Assembly: GCF_002313155.2 (NCBI RefSeq)
Contig: NZ_NWFK02000001.1
Span: 372,001-436,000, forward strand
DNA from: Psychrobacter sp. FDAARGOS_221
Lineage (GTDB): Bacteria > Pseudomonadota > Gammaproteobacteria > Pseudomonadales > Moraxellaceae
DNA: 64,000 nucleotides
Reading direction: 5' to 3'
Under the pieces are notes generated by a model. The model saw only the letters and a program-made list of their open reading frames with translations. It made no database searches and had not been told where the DNA came from. The position numbers and the translations under genes were made by a program. This document shows, one piece after another, positions 10,574 through 19,802 of the stretch (position 1 is its first letter; each line of letters starts with the position of its first letter).

Positions 10574-11485
10574 TTAGATTTTGGTAATGCTGCCTGATAA
10601 ATGTGGCTTATCATTTTTGGCACTATACAATCCAAAATCAACCTCATTAACATCATCACCTAATTTGCGTGGATTTTGACCAATCATCTCAACTTCAGAA
10701 GGTAGCAAAATTGGCAATTTAAATGAGACGTTTACAGTAAAGGCTTCTGGTAAATCCATAAAGCCTAGGCATTTGGCTTTTGACCACATGCCGTGTGCAA
10801 TGGCAGATGGGAAACCAAGCGCTCTTGCTGTAATCGGGTGTATATGAATTAAGTTATAGTCACCTGAGACTTTGGCATAACGACGGCCAATATCTTCTGG
10901 TACAGCAAAGATATGGTGTAAGTCATCATCACCGGCTTCTGGCTTTTGTTGAACAGTTTTAGGTTTAGGCTTTTTGGCTTTGTCTTCAGCTTTCTTTTTG
11001 GTTTTTTGACGCGACAAATAAGTCGATGTACCTTCCCAAATCAACTCATCACCGGTATGAACTTGGGTCACAAAGTCAAACTGCTGACCTTTGTCATGGT
11101 CACGTAAGTTATCTAAGCTGACAGTCATAGACACCACTTCAGTGTCTGCGATACGGCGATACTGGGTCACTGAGTTTTCAACGTGTACTAGACCTAACAT
11201 TGGAAAAGGAAAAGGCTCGTCAACCATCATGTTCATTTGTAGTGCTTGTGATAACACCGCAAAATATGTTGGCGGTACTTGGCCATTGTCTGCAAAGCCA
11301 CAAATACGACGATAATCTTGTAGATTACCTTTGTCGATGGTCATTTCATTCACTTCATAAGTGGCTGTTGGTAACGTGCTTTTTTCACCTTTCTCAGCTT
11401 TACCAACCACAGGGAGTAATGATTTGATAATTTTGCCATAGGTTCTATGCGCTTCAGGCAGGCTTCTAAATTCACGGGTTGTCAT
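10574..11485 (-). CDS. MaoC-type acyl dehydratase (double hot-dog)
   Basis: A 303-residue hot-dog-fold dehydratase. The C-terminal half holds the hydratase 2 motif: YAKVSGDYNLIHIHPITARALGFPSAIAHGMW, with the catalytic Asp and His in D-x4-H; the N-terminal half is a second, degenerate hot-dog domain joined by a Lys-rich linker (KTKKKAEDKAKKPKPK). This resembles mycobacterial HtdX and bacterial (R)-specific enoyl hydratases, which interconvert 3-hydroxyacyl and trans-2-enoyl thioesters. It lies downstream of the two-domain FabG gene on the same strand, though a terminator-like hairpin lies between. The thiolase of the same presumed pathway is divergent beyond fabG. AAAGGAA supports the start. 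Confidence 0.88.
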   Translation of the reverse strand: MTTREFRSLPEAHRTYGKIIKSLLPVVGKAEKGEKSTLPTATYEVNEMTIDKGNLQDYRRICGFADNGQVPPTYFAVLSQALQMNMMVDEPFPFPMLGLVHVENSVTQYRRIADTEVVSMTVSLDNLRDHDKGQQFDFVTQVHTGDELIWEGTSTYLSRQKTKKKAEDKAKKPKPKTVQQKPEAGDDDLHHIFAVPEDIGRRYAKVSGDYNLIHIHPITARALGFPSAIAHGMWSKAKCLGFMDLPEAFTVNVSFKLPILLPSEVEMIGQNPRKLGDDVNEVDFGLYSAKNDKPHLSGSITKI

Positions 11486-11833
11486 AGTAGTTCCTTTGTA
11501 TCGATATCAATGTAGCTTCAGTGCTTAGTTGATTTTTGGAATTAGGTTAAAGGCTATTGTTTCACTTTTTCTGAATCAAGTTTCTGAATCAAGCTTGTTT
11601 TATTCATCTAACTTGCTTAGATCTAGCTTAATTAAAACTAGCCTAACCAACTGGCTTAATGCAGTGACCAAAAGAGCCATCTTAGCGATGGCTCTCAATG
11701 TGTATTCATCAAATATTATACAACATGAGTAGCAAAGCTATATTAACAGTTTACAACTGTTTTCACAGCATAAAACTTGCCAATAAGCCTGCTTTTAACG
11801 CAACACTCATATTATTCATACACGAAACGTGAA
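11486..11833. other. Gene-free spacer between fabG and maoC genes
   Basis: This 348 bp has no credible coding sequence. It contains the hairpin at 11673-11695 (listed separately), a short direct repeat CTGAATCAAG (11569-11578 and 11583-11592) and repeated CTAACTTGCTTAG/CTAGCTTAA-like motifs near 11609-11650. The maoC-type gene therefore probably has its own promoter here, but I cannot point to a clear one. Confidence 0.5.
11670..11695 (-). terminator. Intrinsic terminator after fabG
   Basis: Perfect 9 bp stem (AGAGCCATC, 11673-11681, with GATGGCTCT, 11687-11695) and 5-base loop. Read on the minus strand it is followed by TTTTGG, a short T tract, consistent with ending the fabG transcript about 140 bp past its stop. 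Confidence 0.7.
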
Positions 11834-13234
11834 TTAGGCACCCAGTAAGCTTTGGCCACAAACACGTACGATATTAGCATTCACACCGCCAGATGCAGGT
11901 GCTGCTAACCAAGCGATGGTTTCAGCAACATCTACTGGTAAACCGCCTTGGCTCATAGAGTTCATACGACGGCCCGCTTCACGAATGGCTAATGGGATAG
12001 CGGCTGTCATTTGAGTTTCGATGAAGCCTGGTGCTACCGCGTTAATGGTAATGGCTTTACCGTCTGCTTTAATTTTCTTCGGTGTTGCTTGTACTAGACC
12101 AATCACACCTGCTTTAGAGGTTGCATAGTTAGTCTGACCTAGGTTACCAGCGATACCTGAGATTGAAGACACACAAACAATGCGCGCATCATTGGTTAGT
12201 ACGTCATTGTCGAATAGGTAATCATTAATCATTGCAATACTTTGCAAGTTAATATCGATAACCATATCCCACTGTTTGTCATCCATCTTCGCTAATGTCT
12301 TATCACGGGTCACACCAGCGTTATGAACGATAGCGTCTAGGCCGCCACGTTTAGCAGCTGCTTCACCGATTTTCTCGCCAGCATCATCAGCAGTAATATC
12401 AACCGCTAATGTTGAGCCGCCGATTTCGCCTGCCACACGTTGTAAGTCTGCAAGCTGAGCTGGAATGTCTAAGCAAATAACATGAGCACCATCACGCGCT
12501 AAAACACGAGCGATTGCTTCACCAATACCACGGCTAGCACCGGTTACTAATGCAGTTTTGCCGGCCATTGGCTTAGCCCAATCCACTTCAACAGCATTAC
12601 CAGCGCCGACACGTACTGCTTGACCTGATACATAAGCTGAACGCGCAGAGATAAAGAAGCGCAAGGTTGACTCTAAGTTATCTTCAGCATCTTCACTCAC
12701 GTAAATAACTTGCGCAGTAATGCCTTTTTTGAACTCTTTACCAACTGACTTGATAAAGCCTTCTAACGCACGCTGTGACAAAGTTTTGCCGATACGGTCA
12801 CACTCTTCTGGAGGACGACCCAACACAATAACACGGCCAGATTGTTCGATCTGACGAGCGATTGGGTGGAAGAACTCATACATCTCTTTTAGGTCAGGAG
12901 CATGGGCGATGTTGGTTGCATCAAAGATAGCAACTTTATATTTATCAGTTTCGCCTTCGCTGTCTTTGGCTTCGATACCAGCTTCTGACAAAGCAGATTT
13001 ATGTGGATCATTACCAGCAACATAAACAGGTGCTTGCAAACCATTTAAGATTTTTGCAACAGACTGACTGACTCGTGCATCATCACCTGACGCTGAACCA
13101 AAAATTACGCTACCACGCACAACTTTTTCGCCTGGCTCATAGCGGTCTAATTTGGTTGGTAATGGCAGTCCTAAGTTCTTAGCGACTTTTTTCCCTAGTG
13201 GTGACTGTACAAACTCTCCATAACGATCTGACAT
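11834..13234 (-). CDS. fabG: Two-domain (high-molecular-weight) 3-oxoacyl-ACP/CoA reductase FabG
   Basis: A 466-residue short-chain dehydrogenase, nearly twice the length of classical FabG. Residues 1-220 form a degenerate N-terminal Rossmann-like domain without a nucleotide motif; residues from about 225 form the active ketoreductase with GASRGIG (about 231-237), NAG in IVHNAGVTRD, Ser in VSSISG, and the YxxxK pair in NYATSKAG (about 368-372). This is the FabG4-type architecture, reported to reduce 3-oxoacyl-CoA with NADH in mycobacteria. It is divergent from the thiolase gene across 1.06 kb and followed by the MaoC dehydratase, so the three could catalyse condensation, reduction and dehydration. 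TTAGGAG supports the start. Confidence 0.93.
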   Translation of the reverse strand: MSDRYGEFVQSPLGKKVAKNLGLPLPTKLDRYEPGEKVVRGSVIFGSASGDDARVSQSVAKILNGLQAPVYVAGNDPHKSALSEAGIEAKDSEGETDKYKVAIFDATNIAHAPDLKEMYEFFHPIARQIEQSGRVIVLGRPPEECDRIGKTLSQRALEGFIKSVGKEFKKGITAQVIYVSEDAEDNLESTLRFFISARSAYVSGQAVRVGAGNAVEVDWAKPMAGKTALVTGASRGIGEAIARVLARDGAHVICLDIPAQLADLQRVAGEIGGSTLAVDITADDAGEKIGEAAAKRGGLDAIVHNAGVTRDKTLAKMDDKQWDMVIDINLQSIAMINDYLFDNDVLTNDARIVCVSSISGIAGNLGQTNYATSKAGVIGLVQATPKKIKADGKAITINAVAPGFIETQMTAAIPLAIREAGRRMNSMSQGGLPVDVAETIAWLAAPASGGVNANIVRVCGQSLLGA

Positions 13235-14293
13235 AAAATCTCCTAATTATTGTCGTGTTGGTATTAGTGGTTAATAGTAACCTGTTGAACCTGATTGGTT
13301 TTTACGTATTGCTTTCGAGGACTTAAAAATAGGTTTTCATTCCTAAATTATCGCCGTTAAATCAAAACTTATCGCTGTTAAAACCTATTTATAATAAGCA
13401 TAAGCAGGTTATTAATAAGTATCCGTTATAAACATAAGCTGTATGAATAACTTAAAATAATGATGGCGTTAAGCGCGACTATTTTCAAATACAATAGAAG
13501 CGGTTGGCCCAAAAAATTGCGACTAGTCAGTTCATGCTTTTAATACTTATCATTCATTAACACTCAGATTTGATATAAACCCAAGCTTTTATCAATCATC
13601 AAACAAAGCTTCTTTGATAAGACTGACAAAATTAATCTCCAGCCATCATCACTGATACTAAGCTTAACAGCTTTGGTTATATCAGGTTAATAGTGCTTTG
13701 TAGGTGCTTGAGTTATGAGCATCAGTGCTACTGTAAATATATGTATAAAAAACCCAGTAGCGTAACATTTGCTTCACACTAGTCACTAATTTCACACCTA
13801 CTCACACCAACGGTGATTGCCTAATATTAACGATGTGATAAAATGAAACCTAATGTTATGAGTACCCTCGGTAACGATAACATTATATTATTATAGAACA
13901 AGTTTCGACACAATGCTTTAGTAACAATGTTAAAATCATCATTAGGATAAAGTTATTACTATTAAAATACGGCTTATGTTCACTATCGTACTGTTCGGCT
14001 ATTCATGATTCAGTATGTGAAAATAAAAATAGGCCATAATTAAAGTTATTGCGTTAACCTCATGACAGTTGTTGACCTGTTAATCATTTCTGTTAATTAT
14101 TAATAATAGACAATGTCGAGTGATATGATTTTAAATTGTTAAGCTGCTTTAACGCTGCTTAGTATTGTGAGATAGATGATAAGCCAATAGCAAACTGCTT
14201 GATTGTCTTAGCACACCTGTCATGATGATAGTTAGATACTGATAGCAAAAGATTTCTTTTTTATATTTCTTTTTATAAGGATGTTGACTAAAA
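13235..14293. other. Long gene-free divergent regulatory region
   Basis: This 1.06 kb separates fabG and the thiolase gene and has no ORF worth calling. It is AT-rich. It includes an extended -10-like sequence and adjoining inverted repeat (13836-13885, listed separately), a second small palindromic cluster (TTTGATATAAACCCAAGC to GGTTATATCAGG, about 13569-13686), and AT-rich runs before the thiolase. The length is unusual for this otherwise compact region and suggests complex control of both genes or a decayed gene. Confidence 0.55.
13836..13885 (+). promoter_or_regulatory. Putative extended -10 promoter overlapping a 9 bp inverted repeat
   Basis: TG-A-TAAAAT (13836-13844) is an extended -10 match, with TTGCCT (13817-13822) as a weak -35 at 16 bp. 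Starting seven bases past it is an inverted repeat TAATGTTAT (13851-13859) / ATAACATTA (13877-13885), with an inner GTACC/GGTAA pair. A repressor bound there would sit on the transcription start. It would drive the thiolase with a leader of over 400 bases. Sequence-only prediction. Confidence 0.35.
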
Positions 14294-16114
14294 ATGAGTA
14301 ATTCAAAAAAAACCAACAACAAATCTGCTGAATCAAAAACAACCATTACCTCAACGGTTGTCAATAAAGCAGGCGAATCATTACTTGATGAAAACCGCAG
14401 TGAACAGTCAAATGCGGCAGAAACTTCTGCTGATTTTTCTAAATTACAAAAAGAAGTCAATGCTTCTGAAAAATCTGAAGCAGATGCTGTGATTAGCGAA
14501 GACCGTGCTGCCAAGCAAAAAATCATCGCTGAAAGTAAAGCTCAAGCAGAACAAGATGACAATCTATCTGCAGTAGACTCTGATGATAGCCAAAAAGACG
14601 AAGCCTCTGAAAGCAAGGCATCTGATAACCAACCATCTGATAATAAGCCAGCTGAAAAGTCTGAGAAAAAAGAAGCCGCTGCAGCTAAGTCAAAAGACAC
14701 TGATAACAAGTCTGACGCCAAAAAAGCTGACAAGACTGACAGTGATAACAAGACAACAACTACTCAGGCAGATAATGCCAAAACCAACAGCAACACTAAT
14801 AATAAGGAAACCTCTATGTCTAACAGCTCAAACCTTCCACGCCGCGTCGCTATTTTAGGCGGTAACCGTATCCCATTTGCACGTTCTAACGGTGCATATG
14901 CTGATGCCAGCAACACAGATATGTTAAGCGCTGCGCTAAATGGTCTTGTTGAGCGCTATGAATTACAAGGTGAGCGTGTTGGCGAAGTAGTTGCTGGTGC
15001 GGTATTAAAATTGAGCCGTGACCTAAACTTAACCCGTGAGTCTGCGCTAAACACAGCACTTGATCCACAAACCCCAGCTTATGACATCTCACAAGCCTGT
15101 GGTACTGGTCTACAAGCAACGTTTGCATCAGCCAACAAAATTGCTTTAGGCATCATTGATTCAGCAATTACTGGTGGTGTAGATACTACTTCTGATGCGC
15201 CTATCGCTGTTGGTGATGGCCTACGTAAAGCACTAATCAAATTAGGTGCTGCGCGCAATAATAAACAACGTTTAAGTGCTTTAACCAGCATCAACCCTAA
15301 AGAGCTTATCGATGCCCCTCAAAATGGTGAGCCTCGCACTGGTCTGTCTATGGGTGAGCACCAAGCTATTACTGCACTTGAGTGGAACATCACTCGTGAA
15401 GCACAAGATGAGCTAGCTGTTAACAGTCATCACAACCTAGCGCGTGCTTATGAAGAAGGTTTCTTCGATGACATGATTACGCCATTTAAAGGCCTGACTC
15501 GTGACAACAACTTACGTCCTGACTCTTCATTAGAAAAGCTAGCAACGTTAAAGCCTGTATTCGGTAAAAACAACGCTAACCCAACCATGACAGCGGCTAA
15601 CTCTACGCCACTAACTGATGGTGCATCATGTGTCCTACTAGGTACTGATGAGTGGGCAAAAGAACATGGCTTGAAGCCACTGGCTTACATCGCGCATCAA
15701 GAAACGGCAGCGGTAGACTTCATTGGTAAAAATGGTCCTAAAGAAGGCCTACTAATGGCCCCTGCTTATGCGGTTCCACGTATGCTAGAGCGTGCTGGCC
15801 TAACTCTACAAGACTTTGATTTCTATGAAATCCATGAAGCATTTGCTTCACAAGTATTGTCTACGCTTGCTGCTTGGGAAGATGAAACTTTCTGTAAAGA
15901 GCGTTTAGGTCTAGATGCACCACTAGGTTCAATCGATCGTAGCAAGCTTAACGTTAACGGTTCATCTCTAGCAGCTGGTCACCCATTCGCTGCTACAGGT
16001 GGTCGTATCCTAGCAACTGCTGCTAAGCTACTTGATCAAAAAGGCTCTGGCCGCGCACTAATCTCAATCTGTGCTGCTGGTGGTCAAGGCGTTACTTGTA
16101 TCCTAGAAAAATAA
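14294..16114 (+). CDS. Acetyl-CoA C-acyltransferase (thiolase, FadI/FadA2-like) with long N-terminal extension
   Basis: The thiolase proper begins around the internal ATG at 14816 (SNSSNLPRRVAILGGNRIPF) and runs 432 residues, the usual family length. Catalytic motifs: Cys269 of the long form in QACGTGLQATFASA, the thiolase block MTAANSTPLTDGASCVLLG, His in EIHEAFASQVL, GHPFAATGGR and the second cysteine in ISICAAGGQG. The ORF extends 174 residues further upstream to an ATG at 14294; this extension is almost purely Lys, Asp, Glu, Ser, Ala, Asn and Thr with no cysteine. Both ATGs have a ribosome-binding-like AAGGA (14277-14281, spacing 12; 14804-14808, spacing 7), so one or two products are possible. 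It probably joins the divergent FabG and MaoC in acyl-thioester metabolism. Confidence 0.93.
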   Translation: MSNSKKTNNKSAESKTTITSTVVNKAGESLLDENRSEQSNAAETSADFSKLQKEVNASEKSEADAVISEDRAAKQKIIAESKAQAEQDDNLSAVDSDDSQKDEASESKASDNQPSDNKPAEKSEKKEAAAAKSKDTDNKSDAKKADKTDSDNKTTTTQADNAKTNSNTNNKETSMSNSSNLPRRVAILGGNRIPFARSNGAYADASNTDMLSAALNGLVERYELQGERVGEVVAGAVLKLSRDLNLTRESALNTALDPQTPAYDISQACGTGLQATFASANKIALGIIDSAITGGVDTTSDAPIAVGDGLRKALIKLGAARNNKQRLSALTSINPKELIDAPQNGEPRTGLSMGEHQAITALEWNITREAQDELAVNSHHNLARAYEEGFFDDMITPFKGLTRDNNLRPDSSLEKLATLKPVFGKNNANPTMTAANSTPLTDGASCVLLGTDEWAKEHGLKPLAYIAHQETAAVDFIGKNGPKEGLLMAPAYAVPRMLERAGLTLQDFDFYEIHEAFASQVLSTLAAWEDETFCKERLGLDAPLGSIDRSKLNVNGSSLAAGHPFAATGGRILATAAKLLDQKGSGRALISICAAGGQGVTCILEK

Positions 16115-16200
16115 GCTACCAAGCTGTGGTGTTTAACAGCTAATTAGTTGCTTAATAAGTACTCGCTGTTAAACACTCATTAGTATCATTAGAAATATTA

Positions 16201-16234
16201 AAAAAGGAGCCTAATATCAATTAAGCTCCTTTTT
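16201..16234. terminator. Bidirectional intrinsic terminator (thiolase / holB)
   Basis: Perfect 10 bp stem AAAAAGGAGC/GCTCCTTTTT with a 14-base loop and T tracts on both strands, between two convergent genes. Confidence 0.85.
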
Positions 16235-16351
16235 TATGTCCTTTATATTATTTTAAATGATAAATTTATTTTTAGACTTCAAATTATAGTTGCGTCTAAA
16301 CTAGCTAAAAGGTTAATTGATTTGCTAGGTTTAGATAGTTCAGTTAGGTTG

Positions 16352-17605
16352 TTATAGCCTAGCTAGCTCAGCCAACAGATGATCATAAGCCATTTTATCC
16401 TGCACGTTCTGCTGACATGCCTGCTTAATATCATTGATAACAGCCAATACAGCATAGATTTTTTCTTGTGGCAGCTGAATAGTCTGCTCATCAAACTCGA
16501 TATCGGTCTGCAAGCTGGGTACGCCTAAATTGAGACGGCTTAAATCCATCAGCATAAACTCAGAAAGCTTAACGAACTCCTCAATCGCTAACGTTTTTTG
16601 CCAATAATCACTGGCAGCCACACTGCTTCTGCGCCCTGTTCTTAGCGCAATCCAAGCATTGAGCCATATTTGACGGAATGAATACCAACTGCTTGATAAC
16701 ATCTCTAATGCCGCCAAAGGCGCACCATTGGCTAAAGTAAGTGCCTGTGATATTTGCTGCGCTAAATCATCTTCATCTGTATATTCAAGCAAAGCTTGCT
16801 CTTTCACTGCTTGCATCAAATAATCGTGGATGCTATTGATCTGTTGGTCACGCTGGGATAAGTGACTACCAGCTGAATCTGATGCTGCTTGTGACTCATC
16901 CTGTGACCCTGCCTGTGCTAGGCGTTGTATCGGATATACTGAGACTTGTTGCACCCGACTTTTGATAGTCGCTAATAAGCGTGCTGGCATATCAGAGATT
17001 AATAAAACATGAATGCCGTCTCTGGGTTCTTCTAGGGTTTTTAATAATGCGTTGGCGGCAGCTACTGTCATGCTATCAGCATTATCAATCACACATACCC
17101 TACGACCACTACTGCCTTGACTCATAAAGGGTTGCAGCTGCCTGATATCATCTACTTTAATACTGGTTGATGCTGTTTCTGACTTGGCTGCTTTAGAGCC
17201 TGCTTTTGCTTTGCTATTCTTAGTAGCGCCTTTTTTGCTTTGACTACCACTTTTAGTCGTACTGCCCTGCTCTTGCTCTGAGTCAATTTCAACAGGCAAA
17301 CTGGCTGCTGGTAATACTTGCAAATCTTGATGCGTACCAGAGGCTAACCATTGACAGCTTTGACACTGACCACACCCGACTTGTTGATCGGCAGGTAAAT
17401 TTAATCTGGACTCTCGATTATCGCATAACAACCACGCCACAAAGCGCCACACAAAAGCACGCTTGCCGATACCCTGCATCCCAGAGAATAATAATCCATG
17501 CGGCAATCTATCATAACGCTCAAGCAAACGCGCCCAAGCACCTTTTTGCCAAGGTAGAATGGGAGAAAAATAAATCGATTGTTCGCTGTGTGAGGTCTGG
17601 GTCAT
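16352..17605 (-). CDS. holB: DNA polymerase III subunit delta'
   Basis: A 417-residue clamp-loader subunit. Seen: the opening LPWQKGAWARLLERYDRLPHGLLFSG, the Walker-like loop GMQGIGKRA, the zinc-binding cysteines CGQCQSC (with a nearby upstream Cys), and the SRC-like region TIKSRVQQVSVYP preceded by NADSMTVAAANALLKTLEEP. Between the zinc module and the ATPase core is a low-complexity insertion of about 40 residues (Ser, Lys, Gly, Ala, Thr rich, roughly 115-150). It makes the protein longer than the 334-residue E. coli subunit. It is the last gene of a minus-strand run after kdsB (94 bp gap). Confidence 0.93.
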   Translation of the reverse strand: MTQTSHSEQSIYFSPILPWQKGAWARLLERYDRLPHGLLFSGMQGIGKRAFVWRFVAWLLCDNRESRLNLPADQQVGCGQCQSCQWLASGTHQDLQVLPAASLPVEIDSEQEQGSTTKSGSQSKKGATKNSKAKAGSKAAKSETASTSIKVDDIRQLQPFMSQGSSGRRVCVIDNADSMTVAAANALLKTLEEPRDGIHVLLISDMPARLLATIKSRVQQVSVYPIQRLAQAGSQDESQAASDSAGSHLSQRDQQINSIHDYLMQAVKEQALLEYTDEDDLAQQISQALTLANGAPLAALEMLSSSWYSFRQIWLNAWIALRTGRRSSVAASDYWQKTLAIEEFVKLSEFMLMDLSRLNLGVPSLQTDIEFDEQTIQLPQEKIYAVLAVINDIKQACQQNVQDKMAYDHLLAELARL

Positions 17606-17699
17606 AGAGTGTCAGGACATTGAGAGTTATTAAAAGTTCATATCAAGCAGTATTAAAAATATTAAAGCGGCACACCTAATACTAAAGCTGCATCAGTAA

Positions 17700-18521
17700 T
17701 TATTGTAACTCACTGATAGGCAGCGCATTAAGTCGATCAAGGTCTTGTTGAATATCAACCCCAGGTGGCAGCTGCAAGGTTGCCTGCGTAATGGCTATTT
17801 TGCCGCCATTTTCAAGCACACGTAACTGCTCTAAGCTTTCTAAAGTCTCAAGCGTGCCTGCTGGCCAACGCACAAAATCTTGTAGCAAATTAACACGGTA
17901 GGCATAGATACCTAAGTGACGATAGGCATTTTTTGGCACACTTAACTGAGGCACTGACTGCTGATCTTCATTAGATTGCGCCATTGCGAGTGCATGGTCA
18001 CGGTCACAAGGTATCGGTGCTCGGCTAAAATAAAGCGCCTGCTGCTGATTATCGGTAACTACTTTAACCACAGAAGGACGCATAAATTCATCATAAGCAC
18101 TTATCGGCTCATATAATGTCGCCATCACACAGTCTGGTTTCTCAATTAGCAAATCTTTTACTTGTTGCAGTAACTGTGGCGGCACTAAAGGCTCATCACC
18201 TTGCATATTGACCACAATGTCTTGAGCATCCCAGCCTTTTTGCTGCGCCACTTCGCTGAGTCGGTCAGTACCTGATGCGTGATTTGCATCGGTCATCACC
18301 ACATCATAACCTGCCTGGCTGCACACCTCAGCTATACGATCGTCATCTGTGGCGATACATAAGTCATCAGCGAAATCAGCTTGGCTCGCCTTTTCAGCAA
18401 CCCATAAAATCATAGGCTTGTCATGAATATTAAGCAGCGGTTTACCCGGCAAGCGGCTACTCTTATAACGAGCAGGAATCACGATATGTACTTTAGGCTG
18501 TGAAGATGGCTGGGTGCTCAT
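17700..18521 (-). CDS. kdsB: 3-deoxy-manno-octulosonate cytidylyltransferase
   Basis: Activates Kdo as CMP-Kdo for lipopolysaccharide core synthesis. Seen: the N-terminal nucleotide-binding motif [47 protein letters not shown], and [12 protein letters not shown], all in family order; about 273 residues, the usual length with a short extension. ATG at 18521 is preferred over an in-frame GTG at 18533 that adds four residues. It follows lpxK and msbA on the same strand (151 bp gap after lpxK), so lipid A kinase, lipid A flippase and Kdo activation are grouped. Confidence 0.96.
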   Translation of the reverse strand: MSTQPSSQPKVHIVIPARYKSSRLPGKPLLNIHDKPMILWVAEKASQADFADDLCIATDDDRIAEVCSQAGYDVVMTDANHASGTDRLSEVAQQKGWDAQDIVVNMQGDEPLVPPQLLQQVKDLLIEKPDCVMATLYEPISAYDEFMRPSVVKVVTDNQQQALYFSRAPIPCDRDHALAMAQSNEDQQSVPQLSVPKNAYRHLGIYAYRVNLLQDFVRWPAGTLETLESLEQLRVLENGGKIAITQATLQLPPGVDIQQDLDRLNALPISELQ

Positions 18522-18672
18522 AGACTGTCTCACTTATACGACTCAAATGGCGATGACTCACCAATGGCGCTTTTTAATGGGTTTAAAATTGTTTTATTTA
18601 TTAATGTCTTTCTCATTCAAGATTAAGCTTATTAAAGATTAAGTAGGTGTTTAACCGAATAAGATGTAACGA

Positions 18673-19788
18673 TTAGCTATTTTCAGGTTTAGCAGTTACA
18701 CCAACAGCATTAAGCTGCTGCATCAAAGTACTATAACAGCTTTCTGATAACTGCGCTTGCACTGGCAACACCCAAATGGAGCGTTGTTTTAAATCAGGGT
18801 GATTGGCTACCAGTGGCGCTATTTTAACCGCGTCTTTAGTGGTCACCACAACAGGATAATCGGATAATGGCAGCAAATCATCGACTGTAAACTGGTGATG
18901 ATCAGGCATGGGCTTAGCGATCACTTGATAACCCAGTGTGGTTAAAGTATCAAAAAATCGTTGTGGGTAGCCAATACCACTCATGGCATAGACGGTATTA
19001 TTAGGCTGTTGCGGTTGGGGCGGCGACTGAGAGTCTTGAGACGCTAATAGCGGAACTAAATGACTTGGCTTCAGCTGCATACTCAGCTTGTTTATAGGCG
19101 TAGAGGACTGTTTAGCTTGATGATAAATCACTGTCCCTTTCTTTAATCTTGATAAGGGTTCACGCAAGAATCCAGTAGGCAGTAGCTGCTTATTACCAAA
19201 ACCTCTATCACTATCAACCACGATCCATTCAATATCACGCCGCAGCTTATAATGCTGCAATCCATCGTCAGCAATGATTAATTGTATATCCGGCTGTTTC
19301 TGTAATAAAAGCTCAATCGCTTGCTGGCGATTAGGACACACCGCCACACCAGCCCCAGTTTCTCGGAATATTAAACAAGGCTCATCACCAACCTGTTCTG
19401 GCAGGCTGTCAGCATTCACCACTTGCGGCATTCGTGACTCATCACCACCATAGCCACGACTGATGACCCCGACTTTAATATTATTAACTTGTAAGTAACT
19501 CACCAACTCAATGATGAGCGGGGTCTTGCCACTGCCACCGACTGTAATATTACCGACGACTAGTACAGGAATGGGGGCTTTATAACTGGCAAACAGTCCT
19601 TTTTTATAACCCTGACGACGAACAAAAGTGATACTGCCATATAACCAGCTCATAGGCAGAAGCAGCCACAACCACCACGATTGCTGTTGCCACGCCTGCA
19701 CCACTTTCATTTCTAAGTTAGAATCTGATTTATCCTGCTTTTGACTTAACTTGGCATTCGCTTGAGACAAGTTGTGATTGCTGTTCAT
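18673..19788 (-). CDS. lpxK: Tetraacyldisaccharide 4'-kinase
   Basis: Phosphorylates the 4' position of the lipid A disaccharide at the inner face of the inner membrane. Seen: one N-terminal hydrophobic segment (WWLWLLLPMSWLYGSITFV), then VPVLVVGNITVGGSGKTPL with the P-loop, VISRGYGG, GDEPCLI, DDGLQHYKLRRDIEWIVVD and MSGIGYPQRFF. Length about 371, slightly above E. coli LpxK because of an N-terminal Gln/Ser-rich stretch of about 30 residues. ATG at 19788 is chosen; a GTG at 19797 in the same frame is possible. It begins within 15 bp of the msbA stop, so the two are surely cotranscribed. Confidence 0.96.
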   Translation of the reverse strand: MNSNHNLSQANAKLSQKQDKSDSNLEMKVVQAWQQQSWWLWLLLPMSWLYGSITFVRRQGYKKGLFASYKAPIPVLVVGNITVGGSGKTPLIIELVSYLQVNNIKVGVISRGYGGDESRMPQVVNADSLPEQVGDEPCLIFRETGAGVAVCPNRQQAIELLLQKQPDIQLIIADDGLQHYKLRRDIEWIVVDSDRGFGNKQLLPTGFLREPLSRLKKGTVIYHQAKQSSTPINKLSMQLKPSHLVPLLASQDSQSPPQPQQPNNTVYAMSGIGYPQRFFDTLTTLGYQVIAKPMPDHHQFTVDDLLPLSDYPVVVTTKDAVKIAPLVANHPDLKQRSIWVLPVQAQLSESCYSTLMQQLNAVGVTAKPENS

Positions 19789-19802
19789 GATGGCCACGCT
19801 GG

